Of a stretch of 64,000 bases of DNA, positions 8,301 to 18,260 are shown piece after piece. Positions within the stretch are counted from its first letter, which is position 1. Each line of letters starts with the position of its first letter. Below the pieces are notes generated by a model. That model was not told the origin of the DNA, did no database searches, and saw nothing but the letters and a program-made list of their open reading frames with translations. Position numbers and translations under genes: made by a program. Source of the DNA: Proteus appendicitidis (GTDB lineage: Bacteria > Pseudomonadota > Gammaproteobacteria > Enterobacterales > Enterobacteriaceae); NCBI RefSeq assembly GCF_030271835.1, contig NZ_CP127389.1, positions 2,020,001-2,084,000 of the forward strand, read 5' to 3'.

Positions 8301-11042
8301 ATGGAACTCGATCAGCAATGGCAACGTCCCTCACCCGATGATCTGCTCGCTTCAACGCGAACAACAACTCGTGGACGACTAAAAATATTCTTTGGTGCTT
8401 GTGCGGGTGTAGGAAAAACTTACGCCATGTTGCAAGAAGCTCAACGCCTCCACCAGCAAGGTATTGATGTGCTTGCGGGGGTTGTTGAAACACACCAAAG
8501 GCAAGAAACGGCTGCGCTACTTCACGGATTACCTTTATTGCCACCACAACGTATTCATCATCATGGTAGAAAGCTTATCGCATTTGATTTAGATGCCGCA
8601 TTAGCCAGACACCCTGCGGTGATCTTAATGGATGAACTGGCATTTAGTAATCCTCATAAATGCCGGCATCCTAAGCGTTGGCAAGATGTGGAAGAACTGT
8701 TGGATGCGGGTATTGATGTACTCGCTACAATAAATGTACAACACATTGAAAGTCTTAATGATATCGTAGGAAGTATTACTGGCATTCGTGTTCAAGAGAC
8801 GATCCCTGACTATATTTTTGATAGTGCTGATGAAGTGGTTATGGTGGATCTGCCGCCTGACGATCTACAACAACGTTTGCACGAAGGCAAAGTATATCTA
8901 GCCGGACAAGCAGAACGCGCCATCGAACACTTTTTTCGTAAAGGTAATTTAATCGCACTACGAGAATTAGCTTTACGCCGTATGGCAGATAGAGTTGATA
9001 CACAAGTTAAAGAGTTTCGAGATAGCCAAGGAACGGCTCCTGTTTGGCACACAACAGATAGTCTGATGGTCTGTCTTGGCGCTCATGGTGGTAACGATAA
9101 ATTAGTTCGCACGGCAGCGCGTTATGCTGCCGCCTTTGGTTGCCAATGGCATGCTATTTATGTTGAAACCCCTAAGCTTCATCAAATTGGAGAGCATAAA
9201 CGTCGAGCTATTTTGCACTCTCTAAAACTGGCACAACATTTAGGTGCAAGAGCCGCTATCCTTTCTGATAACCAAGCTGAAAAAGCCGTGATCCGTTACG
9301 CCAGAGAGCATAATCTTGGAAAAGTGATTATTGGTCAGCGTGCTTACCAAAAATGGCAATGGCTAAAACGCTGGGTACGGATGCGTTTTGCAGAAAAATT
9401 AGCACGCTACGCCCCCGATCTCCATGTTATTAGTGTTGCTCTCAATGATGAGGAAATTCGTTATAAAACCAAAACAGCACCACTGCAAAATGATAAATGG
9501 CGACAAGAGATAAAAGGCTATTTAACAGCGATTGGATTATGTTTAGCGATAACCTTATTCTCTCGCACATTTCTATTAGCACTTGATAAAGCCAATTTAG
9601 TGACACTCTATTTATTGGGTGTTGTATTAATTGCACTCTTTTTTGGCCGTCGCCCTTCTATTTTTGCAGCATTAATCAATGTCATTAGTTTTGACTTATT
9701 TTTTGTACAGCCCCACTTTTCGCTCGCTGTACTCGACATGCAGTATTTGATCACTTTCACCGTCATGCTTATTGTAGGATTAGTGGTCGGTAATTTAACT
9801 GCGGGTATGCGTTATCAAACTCGCGTTGCACGTTATCGAGAACAACGCACTCGTCACTTATTTGAAATGACGAGAGAACTGGGTCGAGCGGTAACGTTAC
9901 AAGATGTTGTTCGCACCAGTTACCATTTTTTATCAAGTGCGTTTGATGCAAAAGTTTGTTTGTTGATCCCTAACAAACAAGGTGAATTAACACCTTTTCA
10001 TGCACAAGGTATGGGGCATTTACCTATTGATAATGCAATTGCACGCTGGTGTTGCGATAAAGACCAAATTGCCGGTGCAGGCACAGATACTTTGCCAAGT
10101 GTGCCTTATCAATTACATCCGATCACCGCCTCTCAACAAGTTTTAGCTATTTTAGCGATTGAACCGAATAATCTTCGCCAACTGCTTATTCCTGAACAAC
10201 AGCAGCTATTGCAAACTTTTAATGGTTTAATTGCTAATGCGCTTGAACGATTACAACAGGCTGAAATTGCAGAACAATCTCGAATTAATATCGAACGAGA
10301 ACAATTAAGAAATGCATTACTAGCCGCACTTTCTCATGATTTAAAAACACCGCTTACTGTGCTTTTTGGGCAATCAGAAATTTTACTTCTCGATTTAAGT
10401 GCTGAAGGTTCATCCCATACAGAACAAGTTAACCAGATTCGACAGCAGATCCTGACAACCTCACGTTTGGTCAATAATTTACTTGATATGGCACGCATTC
10501 AATCTGGCGGTATTCAAGTGAATTTACAATGGAATTCGTTGCAAGAAATTACAGGAAGTGCTATTCGTTCACTCTCTTATTTACTTGATAAACATCCATT
10601 ACAAATTGATATTCCGGCCGATTTACTGCTTTATTGTGATGGTAATTTAATTGAACGGGTTATCACGAACTTACTTGAAAATGCAGTAAAATATACGACT
10701 CCAAATACAAAGCTTGGAGTAAGAGCCTATATTGAAGCCTCTAAAATTCATGTTGAGGTATGGGATGAAGGCAATGGCATTCCGACTGACCAACTACAAC
10801 TTATCTTTAATAAATTTTCACGCGCAGTAAAAGAATCCGCAATTCCTGGTGTTGGCTTAGGTTTAGCGATATGTAGCGCGATTATTCGCTTACATGAGGG
10901 TGAAATTTGGGCTGAAAACCACAATTTCTCTGAAAACAATAATTTCCCTGATGAAAGCCATAAAAAAGGTGGAGCAAGTTTCCACTTTGTTTTACCTTTA
11001 AAATCACTCCCTGATATTGATGAGATTGAAATAAAACAGTGA
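8301..11042 (+). CDS. kdpD: Sensor histidine kinase KdpD
   Basis: A 913-residue membrane sensor. Domains in order: the KdpD N-terminal domain with Walker A (GACAGVGKT, residues 32-40), a universal-stress-like domain (about 250-370), four membrane helices (about 400-500), a GAF-like segment, then the kinase core. The H-box has its histidine near residue 679 (ALSHDLKTPLTVL), and N, G1 and G2 boxes follow. It phosphorylates KdpE at low K+ or raised osmolarity. A C-terminal insert rich in Asn precedes the final strand. The end overlaps kdpE by four bases. Confidence 0.96.
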   Translation: MELDQQWQRPSPDDLLASTRTTTRGRLKIFFGACAGVGKTYAMLQEAQRLHQQGIDVLAGVVETHQRQETAALLHGLPLLPPQRIHHHGRKLIAFDLDAALARHPAVILMDELAFSNPHKCRHPKRWQDVEELLDAGIDVLATINVQHIESLNDIVGSITGIRVQETIPDYIFDSADEVVMVDLPPDDLQQRLHEGKVYLAGQAERAIEHFFRKGNLIALRELALRRMADRVDTQVKEFRDSQGTAPVWHTTDSLMVCLGAHGGNDKLVRTAARYAAAFGCQWHAIYVETPKLHQIGEHKRRAILHSLKLAQHLGARAAILSDNQAEKAVIRYAREHNLGKVIIGQRAYQKWQWLKRWVRMRFAEKLARYAPDLHVISVALNDEEIRYKTKTAPLQNDKWRQEIKGYLTAIGLCLAITLFSRTFLLALDKANLVTLYLLGVVLIALFFGRRPSIFAALINVISFDLFFVQPHFSLAVLDMQYLITFTVMLIVGLVVGNLTAGMRYQTRVARYREQRTRHLFEMTRELGRAVTLQDVVRTSYHFLSSAFDAKVCLLIPNKQGELTPFHAQGMGHLPIDNAIARWCCDKDQIAGAGTDTLPSVPYQLHPITASQQVLAILAIEPNNLRQLLIPEQQQLLQTFNGLIANALERLQQAEIAEQSRINIEREQLRNALLAALSHDLKTPLTVLFGQSEILLLDLSAEGSSHTEQVNQIRQQILTTSRLVNNLLDMARIQSGGIQVNLQWNSLQEITGSAIRSLSYLLDKHPLQIDIPADLLLYCDGNLIERVITNLLENAVKYTTPNTKLGVRAYIEASKIHVEVWDEGNGIPTDQLQLIFNKFSRAVKESAIPGVGLGLAICSAIIRLHEGEIWAENHNFSENNNFPDESHKKGGASFHFVLPLKSLPDIDEIEIKQ

Positions 11043-11722
11043 CTCCATATAACATTTTAATTATTGAAGATGAAAAAGAGATCTTACGCTTTGTTCGGCT
11101 GGCTTTAGAGAACGAAGGATTTCGTGTTTATGAAGCCAATGAATGCCAACGAGGATTAATTGAAGCTGCATCAAGAAAACCTGATTTAGTTATTCTTGAT
11201 CTTGGTTTGCCTGATAAAGATGGTCTCTGTTTTATTCAAGACTTTCGCCAATGGAGTAGTACGCCCGTTATCGTACTTTCAGCGCGAGACTCAGAACAAG
11301 ATAAAGTGAAAGCGCTTGATGCAGGAGCAGACGACTATCTGACTAAACCCTTTGGCATTAGTGAACTACTCGCCAGAGTCAGAGCATCACTACGCCGTTT
11401 TGTTAAACAAGAAACACAGAGCGCACAATTTACGTTTGGTGATATTACAATTGATTGGGTTAATCGTATTGTTACTCGTCAAAATGAACCCGTTCATTTA
11501 ACACCGACAGAATTTCGTTTGCTAAGCGAATTGGTTAATAACAGCGGTAAAGTGCTCACTCAACGGCATTTAATGCAACATGTTTGGGGACCTAATTTCG
11601 TTGAACATAGTCACTATTTACGTATTTATATGGGGCATTTACGCCAAAAACTAGAAACCGATCCCGCATGTCCGGTGCATTTAATGACGGAAACGGGGAT
11701 CGGTTATCGATTTATGCCTTAA
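11039..11722 (+). CDS. kdpE: Response regulator KdpE
   Basis: A 227-residue OmpR-type regulator. The receiver domain has the acidic pair E10-D11, the phospho-acceptor D54 (LVILDLGLPD) and the conserved lysine in LTKPF. The C-terminal winged-helix domain follows from about residue 130. Translation begins at a GTG that overlaps the kdpD stop (GTGA), so the two are coupled. Its expected target is the operator at 3733-3762. Confidence 0.96.
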   Translation: MTPYNILIIEDEKEILRFVRLALENEGFRVYEANECQRGLIEAASRKPDLVILDLGLPDKDGLCFIQDFRQWSSTPVIVLSARDSEQDKVKALDAGADDYLTKPFGISELLARVRASLRRFVKQETQSAQFTFGDITIDWVNRIVTRQNEPVHLTPTEFRLLSELVNNSGKVLTQRHLMQHVWGPNFVEHSHYLRIYMGHLRQKLETDPACPVHLMTETGIGYRFMP

Positions 11723-11834
11723 CTAAAGGCTATTGGAGAAAAAATAAGGTTAATCTATTAATTAATCAGTTTTCTTGTTTATACAATATATATACCTAAC
11801 CCACGTAAGATCTCACCTGACCATCAAGTAAATG

Positions 11835-12137
11835 CTAATCTAAAATTTCAACGATAGCCGCACCCACCTTGGTATCATCCGAGTTAGTTACATTAACTCT
11901 GTAGTAGTAAAATGATCGTTCGGGTGCTGGAACCATAATCGTGTCATTGGGTTCAACCCAATATGTGGTATCGGGGTAAAAAACATGTGATGGTGGCGCC
12001 CAGTAATTCACAACTTCTAATTTCGTTTCGCCATTATTAGTAACAATTACACTTTTACTAACTGTTGGAATGATAGGCTCAGCATCGTCCCATACTGTAA
12101 CTGTTTCCAAAGGTTGAATAACATAATTAGTTGACAT
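11835..12137 (-). CDS. pirA: PirA-like small subunit of a binary toxin
   Basis: A 100-residue beta-rich protein. The PIIPTVSKSVIV segment followed by NYWAPPS, and the C-terminal SFYYYRVNVTN, line up with PirA of Vibrio parahaemolyticus as I recall it (TPIIPEVGRSVDI...WGAPF; AFYHQRIVVIN). PirA is the small, lectin-like partner of PirB and helps target cells. I chose the ATG at 12137 because AAGGA lies seven to nine bases upstream; the ATG at 12146 overlaps that ribosome site. It begins 11 bases after pirB, so the two are co-transcribed in the order B-A. The homology is from memory and needs a profile search. Confidence 0.72.
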   Translation of the reverse strand: MSTNYVIQPLETVTVWDDAEPIIPTVSKSVIVTNNGETKLEVVNYWAPPSHVFYPDTTYWVEPNDTIMVPAPERSFYYYRVNVTNSDDTKVGAAIVEILD

Positions 12138-12148
12138 AACGCGCATCC

Positions 12149-13453
12149 TTAACTGTTTTTATATAGACTGCTGACATATTGCATCGCGAGTTCATTATTA
12201 TATATTGCTGAAATCGCTATCCCACACATTTGATGGCCAGATGATTGTATATATCCTGCAACATCAGAAACCACATACATGGAGTTAATTGAAAATGGGC
12301 TGACTAAAGTGACTTCTTGTATAGAGTCATCATCAGGATGCTGACCTGCTACCATTGTATTATTAAGATTAGTGGTGAACTGAATTTGTGAAACAAAAGA
12401 TTCCGCTCTCACGGACACCTGATTAATAAACTCACCACCATCAGCATTAATACTCATTTTGTTTTGTCCAACATTAAATGAGTAATTGTTATTTGGCGTC
12501 ATACCCATTTCATATTGTTCATCAGACCCACTACAGGTAAACATTAACCCAGTAGTTCGATGTGACACTGACAGGTCTGTATAAACATCGATAAAATTAA
12601 TATAGCCATCTGGATAAGATGTTGGGTCCTGATATAAAGATCCCTGGATGTTTGTAGAAGGCATCATTGAGTTATCAGCTACTTCAGCAAATGCCATAGG
12701 CACTGAGAAATTTTGCCCGTCTAGGCTTATAAGCTTATAGAAAGATCCAGCTGCCATGACTGGAACGTAGTAATTTTCCAGCGGTGCAGGCGCATTATAG
12801 TCTTCATAATCCCCTGACCATAGTTCATTAAATAAAGACACGCTGGTTTCATAATATAACTTAACACTAAAGTAGGTCTGTATATTGTTAAGATAAGTAC
12901 TGCCTATTGCAGAATTTATTGGAGATAAATAACTCTTGGAGCTTTGAACATCAGATTGAAGCAATGACTTTAATTGATTAACTTGATCTTGACTTAATCC
13001 TAATTCATTAGAGTATTTAATACCTTCAAGATATAAGGCAATTTTTAAATTCATAGCGGCGACAAAAAGTGGAGCAAATGCATATTCGAAATTAGTCCCT
13101 TTTATTTTGAAGTTTTCTTCAATTCCAATTATATCTACAACTACTGTCATCAGTTCAGGGCCAGCAGTATCATACTGGGCATTAATTAACTGGTCATTGA
13201 TAAATGATACTTTATCCTGAAGCTCATTTACTGCGGCCACAAGGCGATTCCAGTCGTCCTCTTGAATATCTTCATTAATAAGGTTTTGTACTTCCTGTTT
13301 AATCGTGCTCCATATATCTTCCTTATTTGTTGGCCATAAAAGACCAAAAATGGTGCCTAGTACACCTCCGACCACTGGGATCTGACTGATACCATAATGT
13401 ATTATCGAACCGATATCAGATAAACCATCATTAAGCTTAAGTGTAGATGACAT
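12149..13453 (-). CDS. pirB: PirB-like, Cry-type pore-forming toxin subunit
   Basis: A 434-residue protein. Residues 17-45 (IPVVGGVLGTIFGLLWP, then EDIWSTIKQEV and LINEDI) match the first helices of the insecticidal delta-endotoxin N-terminal domain. IGIEENFK (about 110) and EGIKYSNELGLSQDQVNQL (about 142) match Vibrio PirB (IGLEENFK; CGLDYKDEFGFT). The C-terminal half is beta-rich like Cry domain III, and SGHQMCGIAISA near the end resembles PirB's GHFICGML. The length fits PirB (419-438). It should insert into gut epithelial membranes of insects or crustaceans together with PirA. There is no signal peptide. An AAGAGG ribosome site precedes the ATG. Confidence 0.8.
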   Translation of the reverse strand: MSSTLKLNDGLSDIGSIIHYGISQIPVVGGVLGTIFGLLWPTNKEDIWSTIKQEVQNLINEDIQEDDWNRLVAAVNELQDKVSFINDQLINAQYDTAGPELMTVVVDIIGIEENFKIKGTNFEYAFAPLFVAAMNLKIALYLEGIKYSNELGLSQDQVNQLKSLLQSDVQSSKSYLSPINSAIGSTYLNNIQTYFSVKLYYETSVSLFNELWSGDYEDYNAPAPLENYYVPVMAAGSFYKLISLDGQNFSVPMAFAEVADNSMMPSTNIQGSLYQDPTSYPDGYINFIDVYTDLSVSHRTTGLMFTCSGSDEQYEMGMTPNNNYSFNVGQNKMSINADGGEFINQVSVRAESFVSQIQFTTNLNNTMVAGQHPDDDSIQEVTLVSPFSINSMYVVSDVAGYIQSSGHQMCGIAISAIYNNELAMQYVSSLYKNS

Positions 13454-13554
13454 ATTTAACCTCTTAAGTTATAGCAATGATAAAAAAACAGAATGAGTGA
13501 TTTAATGTGTTTTCTCTCGATTAGCTTCCACCCTTGCCAGAAACTAATAAATTA

Positions 13555-13602
13555 AAAACCAATAAGAAAAACTTATATTTAAAACCAATAAGAAAATCTT
13601 AT
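13555..13602. promoter_or_regulatory. Two tandem operator-like inverted repeats upstream of pirB
   Basis: A 22-base sequence occurs twice, at 13555-13576 and 13581-13602, with one mismatch and a 26-base period. Each copy holds a perfect inverted repeat ATAAG-N5-CTTAT, which also fits the T-N11-A pattern of LysR-type sites. They lie 100-150 bases upstream of the pirB start. This suggests a regulator binding twice in tandem. Which regulator is not known. Confidence 0.5.
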
Positions 13603-13724
13603 CTTTTATAGTGCGGATGTACATAACTTTTCAAAGGGAAATGTAATAAATCTAACGCAAGGCAAAGTTTCGCAAGTTATTTCTATTATTTTCTTATGTT
13701 TCAGTGACTTTTCCTAAAAATAGT

Positions 13725-14012
13725 CTATGCTTCGTTTGGGCAGTCTCTTAGCATTAAGGTATCATCAGGGGCGCTGTTGGTTAGCCAAAAACCCACCATC
13801 ATTTTACTGTTCTCTTTGAGTATCACAGATTGACCTTTACCATTAGGTTGTGATTCTAAGCATGTATATCCGACTGTATGTCTATTATTTGATAAAATAC
13901 CATCAGGATTAAAAACAAAATGCTGTTTACTTCTATCTATTGTTAAACCCGTTTTATTATCTAAAAAACGGTTGATGCCTAAATAACAAATTATCTCTAA
14001 TTGGTTTAACAT
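13725..14012 (-). CDS. Hypothetical 95-residue protein next to the Pir locus
   Basis: I do not recognise this protein. It has no signal peptide or membrane helix. It contains three cysteines and ends PDDTLMLRDCPNEA. The ribosome site is weak (GGATG close to the ATG). The DNA is AT-rich and lies in the same low-GC insert as pirBA, read in the same direction, 271 bases upstream of pirB. It may be an intact small gene or the remnant of a larger one. Confidence 0.4.
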   Translation of the reverse strand: MLNQLEIICYLGINRFLDNKTGLTIDRSKQHFVFNPDGILSNNRHTVGYTCLESQPNGKGQSVILKENSKMMVGFWLTNSAPDDTLMLRDCPNEA

Positions 14013-14363
14013 CCATTATATCTATGCCAATCTTTTATTCTTTATTAAATTTCCTTTCTCCTATTACTTTTTTTAATATCTTTATTATTCTCATAAAATT
14101 AGCCTTATTAAAAATAAATTTAACTCAATCAATAAAAATATATAAACTATGTCATTCAATTAATGGATAAAATTCTTTATTAATGAATTTAACTTAACGC
14201 TTTGACTTAAATGAATTATTTACCTTCATGAATATTATTTATGAAATTTAATCGTTAAGTAAAAACACCAATGTTAAATAATTAAATTAATAAAAAACCT
14301 ATTCCCTTCTATATTTAACAATAGAAGAAAATAGGTTAATTTATCGATTAATATTTAAATTTA
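14013..14363. other. AT-rich intergenic stretch
   Basis: About 350 bases of very AT-rich DNA with no open frame that looks coding. Apart from the terminator at its right end (14292-14337) I see nothing definable. It is the right edge of the low-GC insert carrying the toxin genes. Confidence 0.5.
14292..14337 (-). terminator. Terminator of the yhiI-rbbA-yhhJ operon
   Basis: An inverted repeat of 17 bp with two mismatches (arms 14296-14312 and 14321-14337) and an 8-base loop. On the minus strand the stem is followed by a run of six T. It lies just after the yhhJ stop codon. Confidence 0.75.
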
Positions 14364-15491
14364 TTAGGCCATAGCCGAAATGGTTTTTCTAAAACGTAAT
14401 AAAGCTAATGAAAAAAACACCGAGCCAATAACAATTAAGATAATGAATTGAGGCCACACAATCGAGAAATCAGCACCACGATATAAAATAGCTTGGGCTA
14501 AGCTAACAAAGTGTGTAGTGGGCATTGTTTGCATTACATCCTGTACAAACTGAGGCATACTTTCTCGCGATGTCATCCCTCCTGATAACATATTTAATGG
14601 CAACAAGACCATAATCATCAATAAACCAAATTGAGGCATTGAACGAGCCATTGTTCCTAAAAAAATACCTATTGAAGTTGTCGCAAATAAGCTTAAAGCA
14701 ACACCACACATAAATAGTAGAACAGAACCTTCAATAGGAACATGAAGTAAAGATTTCACGACTAATACCAACGACATAACTGATGCCAATAACACAACCA
14801 ATCCCATTGACCATATCTTAGAAAGCATGATTTCAAAGGGCGTTACAGGCATAACCAGTAAGTGTTCAATGGTGCCATGCTCTCGCTCTCTTATTAATGC
14901 AGCCCCTGTTAATACTATCGATAACATAGTGATATTATTGATAATTGCCATAACAGAACCAAACCAAGATTGTGTTAGATTCGGGTTGAAACTCATTCTA
15001 ACTTCCAAATCAACAGGCAGTGGATCGTTGGTTCTATTTTTCGCTAAAAAGGTTTTTGCTTCACCCATTACAATATTTTGAATATAGCTATTACCTAAAA
15101 AAGCTTGGCTCATTCTTGTTGCATCAATATTAACTTGTATTTCAGGTTTCCGACCAGCTAAGAGATCACGCTGAAAATTAGGCGGAATATCAAGTGCAAA
15201 GGTATATGTTCCTCTATCTAACAAACCATCAATTTGCTCAGGAGTAATCTCAGCGGGAGGTAAGAAATAAGGCATATAAAAACTATTTACAATACGTGCA
15301 GATAGCTGTGATTTATCTTGATCAGCAACAGCAATCGGTGCGTGATGTAACGAGCCGGGTGTCACAGTTGCTGATGAATAAATAGACACAGTAAAAGCAA
15401 ACACAATTAACGCCAACATCGCTTTATCACGAGAGAGACTGCGTAGCTCTTTTACGCCTAAATTAAACACATTTTGAATTGTGCGCCACAT
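14364..15491 (-). CDS. yhhJ: ABC-2 type transporter permease YhhJ
   Basis: A 375-residue ABC-2 permease. It has an N-terminal membrane helix (about 28-46), a large extracytoplasmic domain (about 50-180) and five or six C-terminal helices with the IREREHGTIEHLLVMPVTPFE signature around residues 200-220. It lies immediately behind rbbA (no gap), so the two are one operon with yhiI, in the order known from E. coli. It probably forms part of a tripartite exporter. The substrate is unknown. Confidence 0.88.
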   Translation of the reverse strand: MWRTIQNVFNLGVKELRSLSRDKAMLALIVFAFTVSIYSSATVTPGSLHHAPIAVADQDKSQLSARIVNSFYMPYFLPPAEITPEQIDGLLDRGTYTFALDIPPNFQRDLLAGRKPEIQVNIDATRMSQAFLGNSYIQNIVMGEAKTFLAKNRTNDPLPVDLEVRMSFNPNLTQSWFGSVMAIINNITMLSIVLTGAALIREREHGTIEHLLVMPVTPFEIMLSKIWSMGLVVLLASVMSLVLVVKSLLHVPIEGSVLLFMCGVALSLFATTSIGIFLGTMARSMPQFGLLMIMVLLPLNMLSGGMTSRESMPQFVQDVMQTMPTTHFVSLAQAILYRGADFSIVWPQFIILIVIGSVFFSLALLRFRKTISAMA

Positions 15492-18260
15492 TTAAGCCTC
15501 CTGCTTTTTCAAGAAAAAGATACTCAACCCAATAACAATTGGGATAGTGATAAGCAAAGGAATAAAAGACCAAGGTAAATCAAAAAGGTTTAATCCCTTA
15601 GAGAATGTCCCTCTTGAAATAGTTAAAAAGTGAGATGTAGGATAAATATGCCCTATCCATTTACCTATACCTTCCAGTGACGAAACAGGGTCAATCATTC
15701 CTGAAAATTGTGTTGCCGGAATTAAGGTAATAATTGAAGTACCAAAAATGGCGGCAATCTGGCTTTTCATAAAGCAAGAAATGAGTAATCCCATTCCTGT
15801 GGCAATAGTGATATAGAGTAATGCGCCTAAAGAAAGCGTTAACATACTCCCTTTAAAACTCACGCCAAACACAAAGACAGAAAGCGCACAGAGCATGAAA
15901 AAGTTAAACATACCCAATAAGATATAAGGAAATTGCTTACCTAATAAAAACTCTGCTTTGGTGATAGGTGTAACATAAAGATTGATAATAGAACCTAGCT
16001 CTTTTTCACGAACGACGCTCAACGCACTTAACATTGCGGGGATCATCATTAATAAAAGAGGAATAACTGCAGGTACAATTGCGGGTAAACTTTTTACATC
16101 AGGATTATAACGGTAGCGGGTTTCGATATTAATAGGTGACAATTTATCAACCACATTAGTGGGTTGACGCATAGCCATATCAAGCATCCATGTTGTATGC
16201 ATTGCCTGAATATAACCGCGAACAGTTTCAGCCCGATTAGGCATTGCACCATCAATCCAAACACCTATTTTTACAGTGTGACCTTTGGCTACATCCCGCG
16301 CAAAATTAGGCGGAATTTCAATTGCAACTGTAATATCACCACTACGTAACCGTTTTTCCAGTTGGTCATAATCGGTGATAGGCGCTTTTTCAATAAAATA
16401 GCGAGAGCCTGAAAGGTTTTGGCTATATGCCTGACTTAACCCTGTTTTATCTCTATCCATAATACCAAAGCGTAGATTTTCAACATCCAAACTAATACCG
16501 TAACCCATAATAAACATCAGGATCACCGTACCTAATAGCGCTAAAGTAAGGCGTACCGGATCTCGGCGCAATTCCATACCTTCACGAATGCTATAACTAA
16601 ATAAACGTCGTAAGCTAAATCGCTGCTTTAATGCTTTTTCTGCACTTTCATGGCTAGATGCAGGAAGTTGTAGGATTTTTTCATCAAGTTCAGGTGTTTC
16701 TTGTTCACCAGATGCCTTTTTAAGGTAATCAATAAAGACTTCTTCAAGCGTATCAAATTGGCTATTTTTAACTAAATTTGCAGGTGTATCTGTGACTAAT
16801 ACTTTACCAGCATGCATCAGCGACATTCGGTCGCAACGTGCTGCTTCATTCATAAAGTGAGTTGAGATAAAAATAGTGACACCGTCACGTCTTGATAGGT
16901 CAACCATCAAGTTCCAGAACATATCTCGCGCAATGGGGTCCACTCCTGAAGTCGGTTCATCCAATATCAACATTTCAGGTTTATGAATAACCGCGACTGC
17001 AAGCGACAAACGCTGACGAATACCTAACGGCAAACCATCAGGCATTATTTCTTCAACATCAGTTAAATTAAAACGCTCACTCATTTCCTTAACACGTTGA
17101 GGAATTTCCTCTTCTGGAATATGAAAAAGTTTGGCGTGTAATTCAAGGTTTTGTCGTACAGTCAATTCACTATAAAGTGAAAATGCTTGAGACATATAAC
17201 CAACACGACGACGCGTTTCGATATCTTTAGGATCAACTTCTTGACCAAATAACCAAGCTCGCCCTTCACTCGCTTCGAGTAAACCAGTTAGCATTTTCAT
17301 GGTGGTTGATTTACCACAACCATTCGATCCTAAAAATCCAAAAATTTCCCCTTTAGGAATACGAAAACTTACATGGTCTACGGCAACAAATTGTCCGAAA
17401 CGCATAGTTAAATCTTGCGCTTCAATGGCGATAGTATCATCGTCACTTTTATCTCTTGGGGGGATAATCACTTTTTGGTGATCTTTCTTTTTCTCTTCTG
17501 GCAATAACTCGATAAAAGCAGCTTCTAGTTCATCAGTATGGGTTTGGGCTTTTAATTCATCGGCATGACCTGTTGCTAATATTTTTCCGGCATCCATAGC
17601 AACCAACCAATCAAAACGCTCAGCTTCTTCCATATATGCGGTCGCAACTAATACGCTCATATTTTTTTGACGCTTACGTATACGATTAATTAATTCCCAA
17701 AATTGCGCTCGTGATAATGGGTCAACCCCAGTAGTAGGCTCATCAAGAATAAGTAATTCTGGATCATGAATAAGCGCACAACATAAACCCAGTTTTTGTT
17801 TCATTCCCCCAGAAAGTTTACCAGCGGGTCTATCACGAAACGGTGCTAAACCGGTACTTTCAAGTAAGTCATTTATGCGTTCTGCACGTTCTTGTTTGGA
17901 TTGACCAAATAAACGGCCAAAGAAATCAACGTTTTCAAAAACAGAAAGTGTGTGATAAAGGTTTTTACCTAATCCTTGAGGCATATAAGCAATGCGAGGA
18001 CAAACGGCTCTTCGGTGTTCTACATCATTCATATCACCGTTTAAAACAATTATTTGCCCAGTTTGGATTTCTCTCGCACCAGCAATAAGAGAAATCAAGC
18101 TCGATTTCCCTACGCCATCTGGACCAATTAACCCGACCATTTTTCCAGCAGGAATAGCCAATGTCACATCATCAAGCGCTTTGGTATCGCCATAATGTTG
18201 GGATACATGAGTCAATTCAATGATATGAGAATGACTTTGCGTTCTCATTGTTTGACTCAT
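15492..18260 (-). CDS. rbbA: Fused ABC ATPase/permease RbbA (ribosome-associated ATPase type)
   Basis: A 922-residue fusion of two ABC ATPase domains and an ABC-2 permease. The first ATPase has Walker [10 protein letters not shown] (about residue 43) and signature LSGGMKQ (about 149). The second has GSNGCGKST (about 317) with a degenerate signature, [10 protein letters not shown]. The membrane part covers about 570-922. The length and layout match E. coli RbbA, once linked to ribosomes and tRNA release, though the operon looks like an exporter. The start overlaps the yhiI stop by four bases (ATGA). Confidence 0.9.
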   Translation of the reverse strand: MSQTMRTQSHSHIIELTHVSQHYGDTKALDDVTLAIPAGKMVGLIGPDGVGKSSLISLIAGAREIQTGQIIVLNGDMNDVEHRRAVCPRIAYMPQGLGKNLYHTLSVFENVDFFGRLFGQSKQERAERINDLLESTGLAPFRDRPAGKLSGGMKQKLGLCCALIHDPELLILDEPTTGVDPLSRAQFWELINRIRKRQKNMSVLVATAYMEEAERFDWLVAMDAGKILATGHADELKAQTHTDELEAAFIELLPEEKKKDHQKVIIPPRDKSDDDTIAIEAQDLTMRFGQFVAVDHVSFRIPKGEIFGFLGSNGCGKSTTMKMLTGLLEASEGRAWLFGQEVDPKDIETRRRVGYMSQAFSLYSELTVRQNLELHAKLFHIPEEEIPQRVKEMSERFNLTDVEEIMPDGLPLGIRQRLSLAVAVIHKPEMLILDEPTSGVDPIARDMFWNLMVDLSRRDGVTIFISTHFMNEAARCDRMSLMHAGKVLVTDTPANLVKNSQFDTLEEVFIDYLKKASGEQETPELDEKILQLPASSHESAEKALKQRFSLRRLFSYSIREGMELRRDPVRLTLALLGTVILMFIMGYGISLDVENLRFGIMDRDKTGLSQAYSQNLSGSRYFIEKAPITDYDQLEKRLRSGDITVAIEIPPNFARDVAKGHTVKIGVWIDGAMPNRAETVRGYIQAMHTTWMLDMAMRQPTNVVDKLSPINIETRYRYNPDVKSLPAIVPAVIPLLLMMIPAMLSALSVVREKELGSIINLYVTPITKAEFLLGKQFPYILLGMFNFFMLCALSVFVFGVSFKGSMLTLSLGALLYITIATGMGLLISCFMKSQIAAIFGTSIITLIPATQFSGMIDPVSSLEGIGKWIGHIYPTSHFLTISRGTFSKGLNLFDLPWSFIPLLITIPIVIGLSIFFLKKQEA

